Source: Elgaria multicarinata webbii | Lineage: Eukaryota; Chordata; Lepidosauria; Squamata; Anguidae | Reading direction: 5' to 3' | Assembly: GCF_023053635.1 (NCBI RefSeq) | Contig: NC_086173.1 | Location: 144,183,197 to 144,247,196 of the forward strand | Length of the DNA: 64,000 nucleotides | Shown: in pieces, positions 23,301 through 37,083 of the stretch | How positions within the stretch are numbered: the stretch's first letter is position 1 | Layout: the number at the start of each line of letters is the position of its first letter | The notes under the pieces: generated by a model | Told to the model about the DNA's origin: nothing | The model's input: only the letters and a program-made list of their open reading frames with translations | Database searches by the model: none | Position numbers and translations under genes: made by a program

Positions 23301-23617
23301 GAAGCACCAAGCTCGATTCATGTAAACAGGAAGGAAGGCAGGTACAGCATAAGGGGACCCAAAGGCATCATTTTAAAGGGAAACTTTGGTAATTTACCAC
23401 CTCTCCGTCTCAGTACTCTCTAAAATGCGAACACCTACAGACTAACCTGCAGTGCAGATTAAGTGCACATACAGAAACTGCTTAAAGGACAATTCTTGAC
23501 ATGACTATTGCAGCCTCTCATCACAACAGTGATCCACGTAGAGAATTTACCTTAACATAATGTAAAAGCAATCTTGCTTGATCAGACCAAAGGCCTATAT
23601 AACCCAGCTAGCTATAT

Positions 23618-24020
23618 CACAGAATCATAGAACAGCAGAGTTGGAAGGGGCCTACAAGGCCATTGAGTCCAACCCCTGCTCAATGCAGGAATCCACCCTA
23701 AAGCATCCCTGACAGATGGTTGTCCAGCTGCCTCTTGAAGGCCTCTAGTGTGGGAGAGCCCACAACCTCCCTGGGTAACTGGTTCCATTGTCATACTGCT
23801 CTAACAGTCAGGAAGTTTTTCCTGATGTCCAGCCGGAATCTGGCTTCCTGTAACTTCAGCCCGTTATTCTGTGTCCTGCACTCTGGGAGGATCGAGAAGA
23901 GATCCTGGCCCTCCTCTGTGTGACAACCTTTTAAGTATTTGAAGAGTGCTATCATGTCTCCCCTCAGTCTTCTCTTCTCCAGGCTAAACATGCCCAGCTG
24001 CTTCACCCTCTCTTCATAGG
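23618..24020 (-). repeat. CR1 LINE 3' part
   Basis: Contiguous copy matching the 17.0-17.8 kb element. It starts 'cagaatcatagaacagcagag', a CR1 3' end in antisense, and encodes [20 protein letters not shown] on the minus strand. Confidence 0.85.
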
Positions 24021-24033
24021 GCTGTTTCCTCCA

Positions 24034-24165
24034 TCAAGCCCAGTACTGTTGACATTAACAGGCACCAGATCTCCAGGATTCTTTCCTAGCCCTATCCAGA
24101 GATGCCAGGAATTAAACTAGAAGGCTTCTGCATGCAAAGCATGTGTTCTACCACTGATCTAGACC
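24034..24165 (-). repeat. tRNA-derived SINE, reverse
   Basis: Reverse complement of the family at 1555-1733, with 'cttctgcatgcaaagcatgtgttctaccactg' as the inverted tRNA-like head. Confidence 0.7.
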
Positions 24166-24235
24166 CCTCTCCTCTCCAAATAAATAGCACCAATCAATTA
24201 ACCCTCCCGCCCACTTCAGCAACAGACTAGCTCAT

Positions 24236-24560
24236 ATGCCAAAGGCCTGCCTGCTGTTGAATGGACAAGAGTGGTGGGGGGAGCAACCTAGCCCCCTTGA
24301 CACAGACTTCCAGAGCCTTGGAGTGGTCACTGAGAAAACGCTCTCCACATCCCCACCAAACCTGTTTCTGATGTTGGCCGTGCTGAGAGAAGGGCCTCCC
24401 CCTTCTAACCCTGACATAACTGTATGGGAGAACGTGGCCTTTCATGTAGCCTGGTTGCAAGCTACATGGGGTTTTTAAGGTCATAAGCACCACTTTGAAT
24501 TGTGCCCCGAAACAGTAATAACCAGTGAAACTGTTGTAACAAGAGTCATGTGCTCCCTGA
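24236..24560 (-). repeat. L2-like LINE ORF2 C-terminal remnant
   Basis: The minus strand shows VFSVTTPRLWKSVSRGLG, diverged from the FSVVAPRLWNDLP motif of L2/CR1-clade ORF2 ends, followed by degenerate 3' UTR-like DNA. Confidence 0.5.
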
Positions 24561-24589
24561 TCAGTCACCTATGGAAGCCCATAAGAAGG

Positions 24590-24880
24590 ATGCAAGGGCA
24601 ATAGCCCTTTCCCACTGTTGTTTACCAGTGACTGGTATTCAGAGACATGCTTCCTCAGATCCTGGAGGTAGCATATAACCATTATGACTTTCAGCCATTG
24701 ATGGAATTATCCTCCATTAATTTTTCTAATCTCCTTTTAAAATCATCTAAGTTTGTGGCCATCGCCACATCTTGAGAAAGCAAATGCCATAGTTTAAGTA
24801 TGCACCGCGTGAAGGACTTCCTTTTGTCTGTCCTGAATGTCCCATCATTCAGCTTTACAGGAGGACCCTCGGTCCTAATA
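24590..24880 (-). repeat. Old CR1-like LINE 3' remnant
   Basis: Diverged copy of the family at 42355-42712: 'ggccatcgccacatcttgag', 'atgccatagtttaagtatgcacc', 'gtgaaggacttcctttt' in the same order. Confidence 0.6.
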
Positions 24881-26023
24881 TTATTAGAGAGGAAGAATTT
24901 AAAGCTCGTATTTTAAAGTGCACAGACATATATTTCTGACAGTCCCTGTTCTTTACACCTTTAAGAGGGATATGTGCCTTATTAAACATTGAAGATCAGG
25001 AATTTCAGACATCCAGAATCTAAATGTTGAATTGCATTTGACTTCAGCCCCCATGCTTATCCTATCTTGGAGAGCCACAGCAACATCATGAAACTCCTCC
25101 AGCAAACTAGAGCATTCACTTTACAACTGACTTCACAGGTCATGGACTTGACAGACTGAAGTTCTTGTTCTGCATGCTAAACTTTATTCTTGGTGTTAAT
25201 CCTTGTAATGACTTACTATTTTAAAAATGACCAACCCATGATGACCATAAATATCATAATGAAGAATTGGAGTAGTGATGCACCTTCTCTGTAGACTCCA
25301 TTCAGAAAAGGGTAGATTTACATTCTTTAGCTTTCAGTTAGTGAGGATCTTGTCCAAATACTTATACTTCACCAATGATTAATTCTGGAGTATGGGAAGA
25401 TTTATCCCATGCATTGCCTTACTTTCTGAAAAGCAATTTCTTACATCTATGTATTCCCATATGTGGTTTAAGGAAGGCACTCTCCCAAGTATTTTTAATT
25501 AGCTCTGTTCTTTCTAAATTGCAAATGAAACAGCTCAATTGTGAACAAACAAACTGAAGAAAAGCTAAGCCAGAAAAAACGGTTTTTGAATTTGCATTCA
25601 TTCTTAACTATATTTGGTATTAGGAAACTACAGCCATCACATTAGTAACTGCTCCCTTTCTGCCAACTTCTTCTGCACCTGACATCTCGAACACAATGCA
25701 TTCACTTGCATGTCCTACAACACATACACCCAAATCCCTACATAAAACATTATCTTTGAGCATTTTAATGCTGATTTAGCTGTTTCCCTGTCTTGCTTTA
25801 AAGCTTTAGGAAGGAGGTAGAATAATTCAGAGTATTCAGCATCACTTTCTACATTGCACTAGCAACAGACTCTCTTATCCATGTTACTAGCCCAGCTGAC
25901 CAACAGCTAGTAGGATTAGGAACCCAGATCTTGTGAGTGATGTCATATGATTAATTAGGTAATGATGAAAGCAAAAGGCTGAACTCACTTCCTAAGAAGA
26001 AAAGCTAACTTCTACAAGCTTAG

Positions 26024-26130
26024 GTAAAAAAAACCCAGCAAAGAGTCTTGAAGCACCTTATAGGCTAACAAATTAATTATAGCATAAGCTTTTGTGGACC
26101 CAGTCAACTTCGTTAGATGCATATTTTATC
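26024..26130. repeat. Dispersed reptile repeat fragment, unclassified
   Basis: 'aaagagtcttgaagcaccttataggctaacaaattaattatagcataagcttttgtgg' matches a repeat I recognise from reptile genomes. Class not certain. Confidence 0.45.
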
Positions 26131-27447
26131 ATAACAGGTCTTTGCTGCATTCTAAAGGGAGACATTTTGCTGGTGAGAATTAGTGCTTTCTTCCTAGAGA
26201 GAAAGAGAACTGCAACACTGCCAGACAGAGTTCAGCTGCTGCAACACAACTGCAGCTTGTAGAAAAGGCAATAAATATTTTCCTAAGGCTCCCAAACCAG
26301 CACTTCTTAATCTGTTTCCCCACCTTCTCAGGCACGGCCTTATTAACTATTTCCTCATCTAGCCACAATACTCAAGAGAATTTCTGAACTTTCAATAACT
26401 GAAGTTTTTAGCCTGCACAGAAGGCAAGCATCCCAGTTCAGTATAGCCACTGCAGAAAACTGAAGGATTCAGAGCACAATTTTTACCAGGAGCAAGGTTT
26501 TATGCAAGGTTGGGAGAGCCAAAGAGGGCCTCAATGTTGACCTCCAGGACAATATGTAACAGACATTCCAATAGCTTTGTGCTAATAATTATCTGCTCTG
26601 TTCTAAGGGTCTGTGACATCATCAATATAGTAAGCAAAAAGCGTAGCTATTTGGTTCACTAATTATAACCATATCAATCCACATGCACTTTCAAAATCCT
26701 CACGAAAATATCATGATGTTTTTTTGACAAAGATTTCAGCATTTATGGGGTTGAAAGGAAACAGACCCAAGAGATATAAATGAAGCAAGCATATGCAGCA
26801 CTTTTAAATGCAATTCCTAAAAGCAAATGGATAACAGACGTAGCTCAGAGATTCATACTGACAAGGCTGTCTATACTGGATGTAAGTAATAAAACTCCCT
26901 AGGCCAGGTCAACATGACACCTTAATACCAACATACACTGCTGTGCAACAACCAGAAAACCTACTTTAAGACATTAGATAGTGGCAGTTGTGCTCACATT
27001 GTAAATTTCTAACTTTTTAAAATAAGACCTGGGCACAGAGAGTTATACAGCTTGCACCCAGCATAGACATATTATCAGTTTTAACTACAAATAAAAGTGA
27101 TGTACTGTAAAATATAAATTTGTTTGTAAAATTGGTTTTCCCTTCCCGGGAATGTTTGTGTATAGATAGATGTCCCCATCCTACAGCTCCACAATCCAAA
27201 CGTTGATAGCGAAATAGACCCTTGTGCACAAAAGCCTTTGTTGGACCAAATTAGTTGGTCTTTAAGGCACCACAGGATAACCTTCTTTGCTATAACAGAT
27301 ACTGCTCAAAAGACAAGTTATGTCTCACACTAGCTTTTGAAAGAGAGCACGTTTAAGATTTTACAGGTTACAACTAAAGCCTAGAAATGGCTTGATTGCG
27401 GTACAGTGCTATTAATCAAGTTGTTAGTTTTACTTGGGAACAGTGAA

Positions 27448-27512
27448 GCCTACAAGTCCCAGCATGCAAAAAGCTTTAAGGTGGAGTGCAGCATGTTGGG
27501 ATTTGTAGTGTA
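27448..27512. repeat. Small palindromic element
   Basis: The arms CTACAAGTCCCAGCATG and CATGTTGGGATTTGTAG face each other around a ~30-base loop. Same style as the fold-back MITEs, but shorter. Confidence 0.55.
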
Positions 27513-29002
27513 CACTAGCCAGAAATGCACTGCAAACAAGCTGCAACAGATCTGCCTCTGACAGGTTTCCAGTGCAACTACCTATTTGATTGGACTTTGC
27601 TAAAATTGATCCAGCATTAGAAATATTTCATTTTCTTTTTAAAATCTCTTACTATAGAGCAATCACTGTTGGAACCTCAAGCTCTCCCCACTTTTGTAAA
27701 GTGTTGTTTCCTCCATGCATTTATGTACAGACAAATCAGCCATTGTATGACTGATCTACAGAATTTGTTAGTAAGCAACTGAAACAGTACACCACATAAT
27801 TAAATTCTTTTCGTAATATTCACTTTAGTGTTGTATTTTTTTTTGCAGTGAACAGATTCCAAATCATATTTTAATTTTACTTTAATGGTTTTGCACACAT
27901 ATAGCAAGAGAAAGACTGAGCCCAGCCAAAGTGGATAAGGAGAGACTATTAAGTAAGTGAAGGAAGGGAAAATATAATTTGCGTTTTACAGAAACAAAGA
28001 AGTCTTGTTCACCCAGAGAGTCAAAGAGGACAAAGTTCAACATTCACCCAGGTTTACTAAAAGTTTAACAGGAAGACCTCACCTTTAAATAAGTTTTGGG
28101 TGCTGAAATGTTGCAGTTTCATAGCTATTTTGGTTTAAAAACTGTTGACTATCAACTAATGTAGCTCAACTAATATGAACCTTTGCGTGAAGGCTTATTT
28201 ATGTTTTATCAAACCTATTTCAGTCGTAACGTAAGTCAATTAGGAACAGATTTAGGCTAATCTGAAATAAGCTGTCCTTAAGACAAAAGTAAGTGTCCAG
28301 ACAAGTGTCCAGGCATCAGCTAAAACCAGTTCACTAAACCAATACAAATCACAATACTAAGAGCCTAAGATGCGAAGTTCAGTGTCAGGGACTGAGACCC
28401 ATCATTGCTGCCCAGTCCCTGATAGTCTTCTAACAATCATAACTGTTGCTGTAATGCAACTGTCATGAAAGTATCAGAAGCATGAAGATGGCAATTCTTA
28501 TGGGAACCCAATTTACAGGTTTTCAACATATATAAATGTTTGTCTTCAGGTTGTAACCTGTGTAACCCTGACCTGGATTGCAACATATAAATGGCAAAAG
28601 TGTGAAAGTGCCCTAGGAGTCACAAATTCTTTTAAGACACATTCTGCCTACTGGTGGGTTCCTATAATCTTCCACTTTGCTCCATTCAATATTTTAAAAA
28701 ATGAACAAATGAACTGTAAAATTAAGCATGGAAGCAATCAGTTTGAGTTCATTCTATAGAATGTATTAAATGCCAACAATTGTATAAGTAGTGCAGTCCA
28801 GTTTATGACTTCAGATCTACACACTTTGGTCCAAATCCTGTATCAGTCACAGGTCCTCAAGTAACCTTCAGTATCACTTTTCCCCTACTTTATATTCCAA
28901 TTTTAGCATGAGAATTATTAATTATACCACAGGGTTGGAGGGGCAACCTAAAACCTGGCAGTGTACATAGGGGTCATTCAAGAAATATATTTAAACTTCT
29001 AG

Positions 29003-29080
29003 GGAAGCCTTCCCCAACCTGAAGCCCTCCAGCTGTTTTGGACAACAACTCCCAGCATTCCTGACCATTGGGGCTGATGA
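29003..29080. repeat. Palindromic MITE, one arm
   Basis: 'cttccccaacctgaagccctccagctgttttggac' is the left arm of the common fold-back family. The element stops at the centre. Confidence 0.65.
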
Positions 29081-29126
29081 CCTTCCATTTAACTTACAAA
29101 TAATAAACAAAGATATAATACACATA

Positions 29127-29500
29127 CACTACGTTCAACATCCAAGGCCCTTCTCCGGATGCCTACTCCAAGGGAAGCTCAGAGGATGGCAACAAGGGAG
29201 AGGGACTTTTCTGTAGTGGCCCCCAATTATGGAATGACCTCAACGAGGCCCACCTGGCACCAACATTGATATCTTTTCGGCACCAGGTTAAAACATTTCT
29301 CTTTTCCCAGGCATTTAGCAATATGTGATGAGCTTTACTGATCCTAGATTTGTTTTTAAAGCTGTTTATTTAAATGTATGTTTCCGTGTATGTTATGTTT
29401 TTGTAGTTTTAAATTTTGTATATTGTTTTTAAGTTTTAACCTTATGTAAACCACCCAGAGCACTTCGGCTATGGGGCAGTATACAAATGTAAATCATCAT
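29127..29500 (+). repeat. L2-like LINE 3' end
   Basis: Sense copy with an ORF2-end remnant (tggcccccaattatggaatgacct), then 3' UTR and 'accacccagagcacttcggctatggggcagtatacaaatgtaaat'. It abuts the MITE arm at 29003-29080. Confidence 0.7.
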
Positions 29501-32500
29501 AATCCAAAATCTACTTTGTAAGAGTAAAACTTTGACAATGGAGGGGGTCTTAATGGTGTCTGGAATTTTTTTTAAGGATTACTTGCTTTCTGTATAGTCT
29601 CATGGCCTATCCTACCACCACAGCATAGGTACAAATCTAATAAAATATGGTTTCCTAAATGTTATCAAATTAGGTCAACTAGAATATAAATGAGTGAATA
29701 ATATTGATCCCATAAATCATGAACCCATTATCCAATTTCACATATTCTTTTGACCTGCATCTCAGGGTTGATCAGCATGGCAGGGAGGATTGTTCATGCC
29801 AAAGTGAGTGTGTGATCTATGCCTGGAAACAGCCCTATTCTAGCCTGAGTTTTGCTGACAATTTTGTCAAGACACAGGATGCAACAGAATCTAGCTCACA
29901 CACCTTGAGGTTCATGAGCCCTGAAGGACTAACAGGAGTAAACTTGTTTGCATCAAACAGCAGTTACAGCTTAAATGAAGTGTCATTCTTGTACAATTCC
30001 TTGCAATCATATTCAGCTAGTAAGTTTTCAGTGCTTTGGTTAGTTTCTTTCTTTCAATCCATAGTTTTAAAAAAAGTTAGATTAACTTTCTCAGATCTTG
30101 GCTCATTTAAGCTATAAAGTTTCTAATTTTTAAAAAGCTTTCACAGTAAGAAATGGTAGAGCAGAAAGCTATGCTCTTCTGAAAATTTCATTTCTGGAGC
30201 TATAGCCTCAATGCACAAAACCCCTCCAGTACAATTATGCAATACTTGCAAAAGGAAGACAATCCCTTTTAATCTTAAACAAGTTCATTTGAGTATTAGG
30301 AACTGTTTGAGCATACTCTAAAAGCATATGCTAAGATTCCTAGCAACTTACACAAGTCCTACCCTAGGGGGAGTCTAGTAGGACAAAAATTACTGCTAAA
30401 TGTTGTCAATGGGGAAAGAGAAGGGAATCCTTCACAGCAGAATAGTGTCAAGCTTTCACTTTATTTCTATAACCTGAAGCTTATTCATCTATTAATAGGC
30501 TTAGAAAACCTTAAAAGGTGTGATCATGTGCAGTTGAGCACAAATAAGTCCTTCTGCTTTTGATCCACTTCTATGTACAAGAATCAACTCTCCAGCCTCT
30601 GCAGATAAAGAAGATCAGATTTAGTGAAGCGGCATTAAGTTATTTCCAAATTTTCCTCACCGTGATGTCTTGTAAGCGCTCACTAACCATATTCTATCCA
30701 TATGGTAGAAGCAACTGCTACAGAACACAGAATAAAAGATTGTTATTCCTTTGGGAGATTGAAATATCTTGGGAACAGACAGAGGAAGTCCTGCTCTATT
30801 AAGGTTCTTATGAACAAGCACTAAAGCAGAAGGATATACATTTTTTCTCTGAGGACACCCTTGCTTCCTCACCACTGCAGAACACCAATTCTGTTCTCTC
30901 CTAATGCATTTACTAAGTCATAGTTGTCAACAAATATCAAGTATTTGAGGTTGGGTTTTTAATTTAAAGATGTTAAGATGTATCCGACTTTTTAAAAAGA
31001 TACAAAGTTAGGCAGTATAAGTTTTTATATTTCCACTACACTCATCCATCTTTTGTGTGAACCTGGGTTACCAAAGGTGTTGCCAGTTATTTATGCCAAA
31101 TAAATGATATGGGGTGAAAAAAAGAAAGTGCAGTCCTCCTTTATTAATGGTTTGGGGGCAACACTGGGAACATTCACATTTAGCCAAAGTCTTTAATAGA
31201 TACCAGAGATTTTCCTTTACAATATCCTGAATTATATTTTTAATTTGTATAAACATGGTGTTTCCCTAGCATATTATTTAAATTAAATGTACAGACATGA
31301 GGCTATAAGCAAGTCTCCAGAACTGCCATGGTGGTCAACAGAGATACTCCAAAAATAAATGAATTCCAGAACTGCAGCCTAAGGAATTCATTCAAGCACC
31401 TCTTTTACACTAGTATAATCCCACTGCCTTCAACTGGATATCAGAGAAAATTGTTCCAGAATTGTCTCTAACACGAATAAAATGTGCCAGGGCAGTGAAG
31501 CAGAACTAACTTTTCTATTTCCCAAACCCTGTGCATTTATTTTCAATGGTCTTTTAGACCCTATGGTGCTAAAGGCAACAGTATCAGAACAAAAATACTT
31601 CAAAGCCAGTTCCTTATCATTTCTGTTAGCCATTATTCAAACTGAGAATTTAGAAGCTACTCAGTCTTTATCAATTTAATTCAGTTCCTCATTCTTCTAT
31701 ATTTGAAGAGAAGCTCATTGTTATTATCATTCTATTGAAAGTCATTTGTTCAACGTTGATTTCTACCATTCTTATGTTTTCTAGATACATATGTATAAAG
31801 ATCAGCCAACTCCCCACAACATTGTGAGGATCATTGCATTATGATGCAGGTATTTCAATTTGGCTTCAAAAACCATGGGGTACTCAAAACATGTGTACTA
31901 CAGGGGCAGCAAACTCAAGAGGGCTGAAGCCCTAAATTCGGTATCTAGCAGACACTCAGTAACCACATCCATAATCCCACCCCCAATCCACCTGAACTGA
32001 ACAGTCACCATTACATCCATTCATACATCAGCCATATTTTTTGAAACCTGCCTTCTAATTTAGAGGGAATGGGGCATGGGGGAGGGGGGAGCAGACTGAT
32101 TATAAGGCATTCTAGCTGACCTGTTCTGTGGAATGCAGAATAGGTGTTGCAGGCCAAGTTGAAGATGCCTAAAGGCCAGGCCCTTGCTTTTGACACCTCT
32201 CATTTACAGTAATCATTGAACATTATTAGATATTTTAAGTGTGCTAAAATCAAGATGCTAGCTGTGATGGCAGAACTAAATATTAAGTTATGCTACAATT
32301 AATTCTGTTAACACCTTGAATAGAATGTGAAGCTATTCACTCCATTTCAGTGGTATTCAGAAATAAAACACGAGTGCCAAAATACATGGCACTGCATAGT
32401 GTCACGCTGGAGGGCCTATACCAGTTCTAGCTAAATTTAACAGAAAAACATTATAAAGATATATATATATATATATGGCACTAAGCCAAACCAACCTTGG

Positions 32501-33125
32501 TAAAAGAAAACAGTAGTCATTTTCTTAAAACTTACTAGTACCCTTAAAATCCAAAATGCAGATATATCAAGCAACATTATCCAGGCTTCCTGTACTGTGC
32601 AATCATAAGAACTGGAAAAACCCAGGTGTCTGGTTGCTAGGGCTGCTTTGATGCTGGTTTCTAAAAATGTAATTTTGGAGCTTAGGAATTGCAACTACTT
32701 TCCAGTCTTACAATCCGTATTTCTAAGTTCAGATACACAAAAAATGTTCCTTCAAAATACAGCGTAAGGTACATTTGTATCCAGCTACTCCAATACAATG
32801 TCTAGTAAAGCAATACAAATGCCTTTCCTCATAGCCAAAGAGAAAACTGCTAAAACTAGTTAAAATCCACTCCAATGTTTCTGTGAACAGTACTGCAGAG
32901 GTAAAAAGAGCATTTTTATCTGGAATCCTGCAGATTGTTGTTGCACTAGTGCCATATTAGGGAAACCAATTAAAAGTGTCAATTATCAGTGTAAACCACC
33001 ACCACCCTTAATGTAGGTAGATGTCAGGTTCTTCTGGAATATTTATCAAACGTTTTCATGGGGGTATAACGACATTTACTTTAGGGGTTGTCAAATCCAC
33101 TCTTATGAACCTTCCACAAGATCAA

Positions 33126-33212
33126 CAGTGCAATCCTGTTTATCCACCCAGAAATAAGACTCACTGTGTTCCATAGGGCTTACTCCCAGGAAACTGCGTA
33201 GGATTGCAGCTT
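33126..33212. repeat. Short fold-back element ('cataggattg' type)
   Basis: 'agtgcaatcctgtttatccacccagaaataag...ttactcccaggaaactgcgtaggattgcagc' has arms that are approximate inverse copies. Confidence 0.55.
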
Positions 33213-36200
33213 AGCTAACAGATTGGGCAAGCAGCAGCATTCCAGCTGAGGAAAGGTAGACCAAAGGGTGGTTTGGGGGGAGGTGAGGTGCACATGAATT
33301 TGAAAACATGCCTAAAGGTGCCTGCACAAAAAGCACCAATTCCTTCACTCTACCCCAATATTATCAGTGATGGACATCAAGAAACTGCTAGTGCTTTTTC
33401 AAACAGAAGAAGGTACCTCAGCACTCTGCCTCCTAACATCAAGCACATAAGAGTGTGTCAAGAATGGCTCGGACCTCCCCTAGAAACTCATGGTACCTCC
33501 TTAGGAAAGTCTGCATTACAGAGTTTAACTACAGGCTTAGACTAGGGTAACTATCAGGTTTCAAGAACTATGAGTAGAAAAGCCCTACAAGATTTGGGCA
33601 GGGGACAGTCATTTATAAGCATTAGAAAGATTACCACTGTACTGTATTTATAGAATGAGGGAGTGTGTATTTGGTATAAACCTGCCCTACTCAATTCAAT
33701 GTACACTCTGCCAAGGTATCTAGCTAGAAGGGGCAATTCCTTAAAATGTACTCTGCTGCCACTTGTAATAGCAAAATGTGCCATATTTTGACTGCACTAT
33801 AGTCCATGACTGGAAAATCCTCTCAGCGCTAGGAGACTGGTGTCTGCTGTACACACCCATTGCACAAAGCAGAAATTCCTGTCAATAAGGCAAGTGGGGC
33901 CCAGGCAATGGAAGGGGAGGAAAGAGACCTACAAACAATAAGGAAAGCATCTGGCTCTCTGATTTACTGGAAGAGAGGCTGAAGTCAGACAGAGACTGCA
34001 GTCACAAATCCGAGGTTACATCTCTCCCACTTCAGAAACATTTGATCAATTCTCAGTGTATTGGATTTGCAAAGGCTGCATACAAGACAAACGTCACATC
34101 TCTGGATTTTCAGGCTACATCCTAATGCATGCCCAAAGAGTGAAGGGGGTGGGGGTGGAGAAAAAGAACAGACTGCAGTTTTAACTAGCTGGGCTAAATT
34201 CACATCCTTCTGGTTCAAGGCTTTCATGCCCCAGAAAGAAGAGTCCTTTCTTAGTGTGTGAACCAGCCATCTCCTAAGTGCAGCACTAATGGAGGTTGTG
34301 CTGCTGTCCTTCCCTGGAGACAGCAGCCAACACTACTGAAGCTTCTCACGTAGCAACCAGAGCTCCAGAGCCAACATTAGCTGCTTGTCACCGCCTTGAA
34401 CGCTCACCCACAGGATCTAAGGCAAAGCAACACCCTCAGTCACCTCTGTGCTGCAGCTAGCAAAACCGACTTCCTGGGCCAGCTGTAAGGGGGGAAAGTG
34501 TCTGATGTCACCTTCATAGGTGAAAAGGGAGAGTCCTGTACGCCATTAAGGAAGTAGAATGTCTTTGTCTTGCCTGTAACCCATATTCCAAGTCTCCACA
34601 GAAAGCTCATTTGGAAAATATTTTTGCAATCCAGGATATGTATCTGCTGCCAAAAACCATGGTTTTTGAGGCCATGGCCCCATCCCCCTACAAGACAAAA
34701 TCAATTCATTCTGCTGCCCACAGCCTCTGCCTCTGAACCTTAAATACTCCAATTACATAATGGGCCACGGAGGGAAACTGCAGGAGGCCACCCTGCAAGA
34801 GCCATTATCTCCTTAAAGTAACACCAGTATCAGCAAAAGGAATCTCAATAGAATATTTTGTTACATTCTACAAAGATCTCCATAAACATGGGGGCTGCTG
34901 CTTGAAGCAAAGCAATCTCCCAGTTAACTGCAAAACCTAAAGCCTCTCAAAACTACATTATTCCCAAGGAAGCAACTACTGACATTCTTTGTGGGGGTCA
35001 CAAAGCTTCCACCCTATCCCCACCCTGATTACCAAACAAACCACTCCTCTAAAATTATAAAAATGACACGTTTCACAACACAAGAGAGCTCTGTTTCAAG
35101 AAGCAGGCCACTAGAACCCCAAGGACAAACTGTTGGAGACAGGGTTTGACAATCCTGCCACAGCACTATTGTTGTGTTTACAAGAAACTGTGTTGCCAGT
35201 TAAGGTGCTGGGACCAAGACAGGGAAACTAAAATGCACCCTGATAAAACACACACACACACACACACACATCAGACAATAAAAAGGAGAGGAAAATCCAT
35301 GCTGCAGCCTCCAACAGCAGGCAGGCAGAAGAGGATGATTAAAGTGCACCACCAACGCCATACAAGCACCATGAGAAAGCAGAAAATGCAGGTCAAACAC
35401 CTCCTCCCCCATTGCCTGAAGGAGCCAGCAAGTCAGAAGCAGACAGCCGAGGAAAGGGAGGGGGCAGGAAGGAAAGGAGCAGCCCAGGGGAAGCTGCTTC
35501 AGCACATGGAGGAGGAGGAGGGATGGAAAGAGAAGAGAGGCAATGGTGAACTCACACAGAAGCACAGACGCTCTCTCTCCCTCCTGGCAAACAGTTGCTT
35601 TGAAGTGGAAGCCATCGTCCCAGAAAGGGGTTTTCCCACATTCCCACTGTAGGTCTTCCAGAAAGGACGTAACTGGCTCTTTACCACCCCCACCTCACAC
35701 TGCATGGAGAGAACCCTGCCTGAGAACCCGAATGCAATGAAATAATAAGGTTCTCTTAAAATCCGCTTTCCTTTTTCCTCTCCTCCCCACAACACACACA
35801 CCCTCCCACCACCCCTGGCTAACCCCATCCCCCAAGATCAGGAGAAGGATCACCATGACGCCCCCGCTCCCTTCCAGCGCCTGGCACTGGCCAGGCTGAT
35901 CCCCACCCCCACCCCAAGCAGGGTGGGGGATGGGTGGGAGCGAAACGAAAAGCGGCCCCACCGCCCCCTCCCCACCCCCTCCCCGGCTTCCCTATGAGCA
36001 CAACTCGACGGGAATTCCCCAGTCTTGTAACACCCCCACACACCCCAATCCCTTTCCTTACACACACACACACACACACCTCTCTTTACAGCCAGACGCC
36101 TTCAAGGCTGCAGAGAAACCGAGGATGTCAGACACAGGGAAGAGGAGAGTATGACCTCTTTCTTTCTCCACAAAATGCGAGAGGCTCCATCACCATCACC

Positions 36201-36917
36201 CCTCCGGAAGAACCAGTCCCAGCACTTCTCTCCCCGTCTTGCCATGCACATAACCCCCCAAGCAGAACGGATATACGGAGAGAGTTCCAGAGTTGGGGGC
36301 CAGCTGGATAACTGAGGAGGACGTGGAAGCTCAGGAGAAGGTGACGGGGAGCCGAAGCAGAGGAAAGGCCCCAGAGAAAACCCCTCTAAGTTTCCCACCC
36401 CTCCCCCTCCATAGGCGCCCTTCTCAAAGAGGGGCCCCTTCGCCCCACACACCCCCTTCCTCTTCCTTATTTGCCTTGGCTGACCTTTCCGGCCCGCTGC
36501 CCGGGCCCCCGGCACTAGGCCCTGCTCGACGCCACGGCGTTTCCTAGACGGCAGGCGGGACCGAGCGCCCAGCTCCACAGAGCAGCAGCCACGGCCCCTC
36601 CCCCTCCGCGGCAACAGTGAGCGGCCAACAGCTCCTCCTCAGCAGGCCGGGCGGAAACGGCACTGAGCGTACGGGGATTCCCAGCGCTGGCGCCAGGGGC
36701 GCCCCAGCCACGCCCACCGACCCTAGGCATTGGCTGGGCTGTCCGCGCGATCTCCACCCTCTTCCTTCGCTCCGCGATACCTCCTGACTCTTCCCCGCCT
36801 CCTATTGGCCGCGCTTGGCTCCCTTACTCTAAGAGAGCAGTCACACCCACCCCTCTGCCTGTAACCTGAGCGCCACAACTTCTATCCCCCCTCCCCGCCT
36901 ACAGGGCCTGCCGTTTT

Positions 36918-36971
36918 ATTGGTTACTGAGGATGCCACTCTAGCTGCGTCACGCACAGCCGGGCTATAAAA
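36918..36971 (+). promoter_or_regulatory. CCAAT / CRE-like / TATA core promoter, plus strand
   Basis: ATTGG at 36918-36922, the CRE-like palindromic TGCGTCACGCA at 36945-36955 and TATAAAA at 36965-36971 stand in the classical order and spacing for a start near 36.995-37.0 kb. TATA boxes are uncommon in CpG-island promoters. No coding frame is recognised downstream. A strong donor (AAAAG|GTAAGA) occurs at about 37868, so a spliced non-coding RNA is possible. Confidence 0.55.
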
Positions 36972-37083
36972 CTAAAGCGCGGCACCCCGGTAGCTCAGAG
37001 TGATCGAGGGGAGCGCATAGTTTGTTAGAGGAGGAGGTGGCGGCTCTCTGAGCGGAGTTTGGGTGTCTGTCCGCGCCTTTGCG

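Larger units (their letters stand above)
10779..36480 (-). other. SETD5: Long 5' intron region of SETD5
   Basis: Between the start-codon exon and the CpG island I recognise no coding exon on either strand. Non-coding 5' exons could lie here unseen. The contents are AT-rich DNA with a compound TG/TA microsatellite (12616-12706), CR1 and L2-like 3' ends (16.8-17.8, 22.7-22.9, 23.6-24.0, 24.2-24.9, 29.1-29.5 kb), one SINE and few fold-back elements. About 24.9-29.0 and 29.5-33.1 kb look nearly free of recognisable repeats. Confidence 0.5.

Noticed and set aside
35146-35652. 168-codon plus-strand frame near the promoter
   Set aside because: It runs through an (AC)n microsatellite and purine-rich DNA and shows no protein features.
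36102-36614. 170-codon minus-strand frame in the SETD5 CpG island
   Set aside because: Arg/Gly/Pro-rich composition and several competing frames; no similarity to SETD5. Any transcript here is likely 5' UTR.
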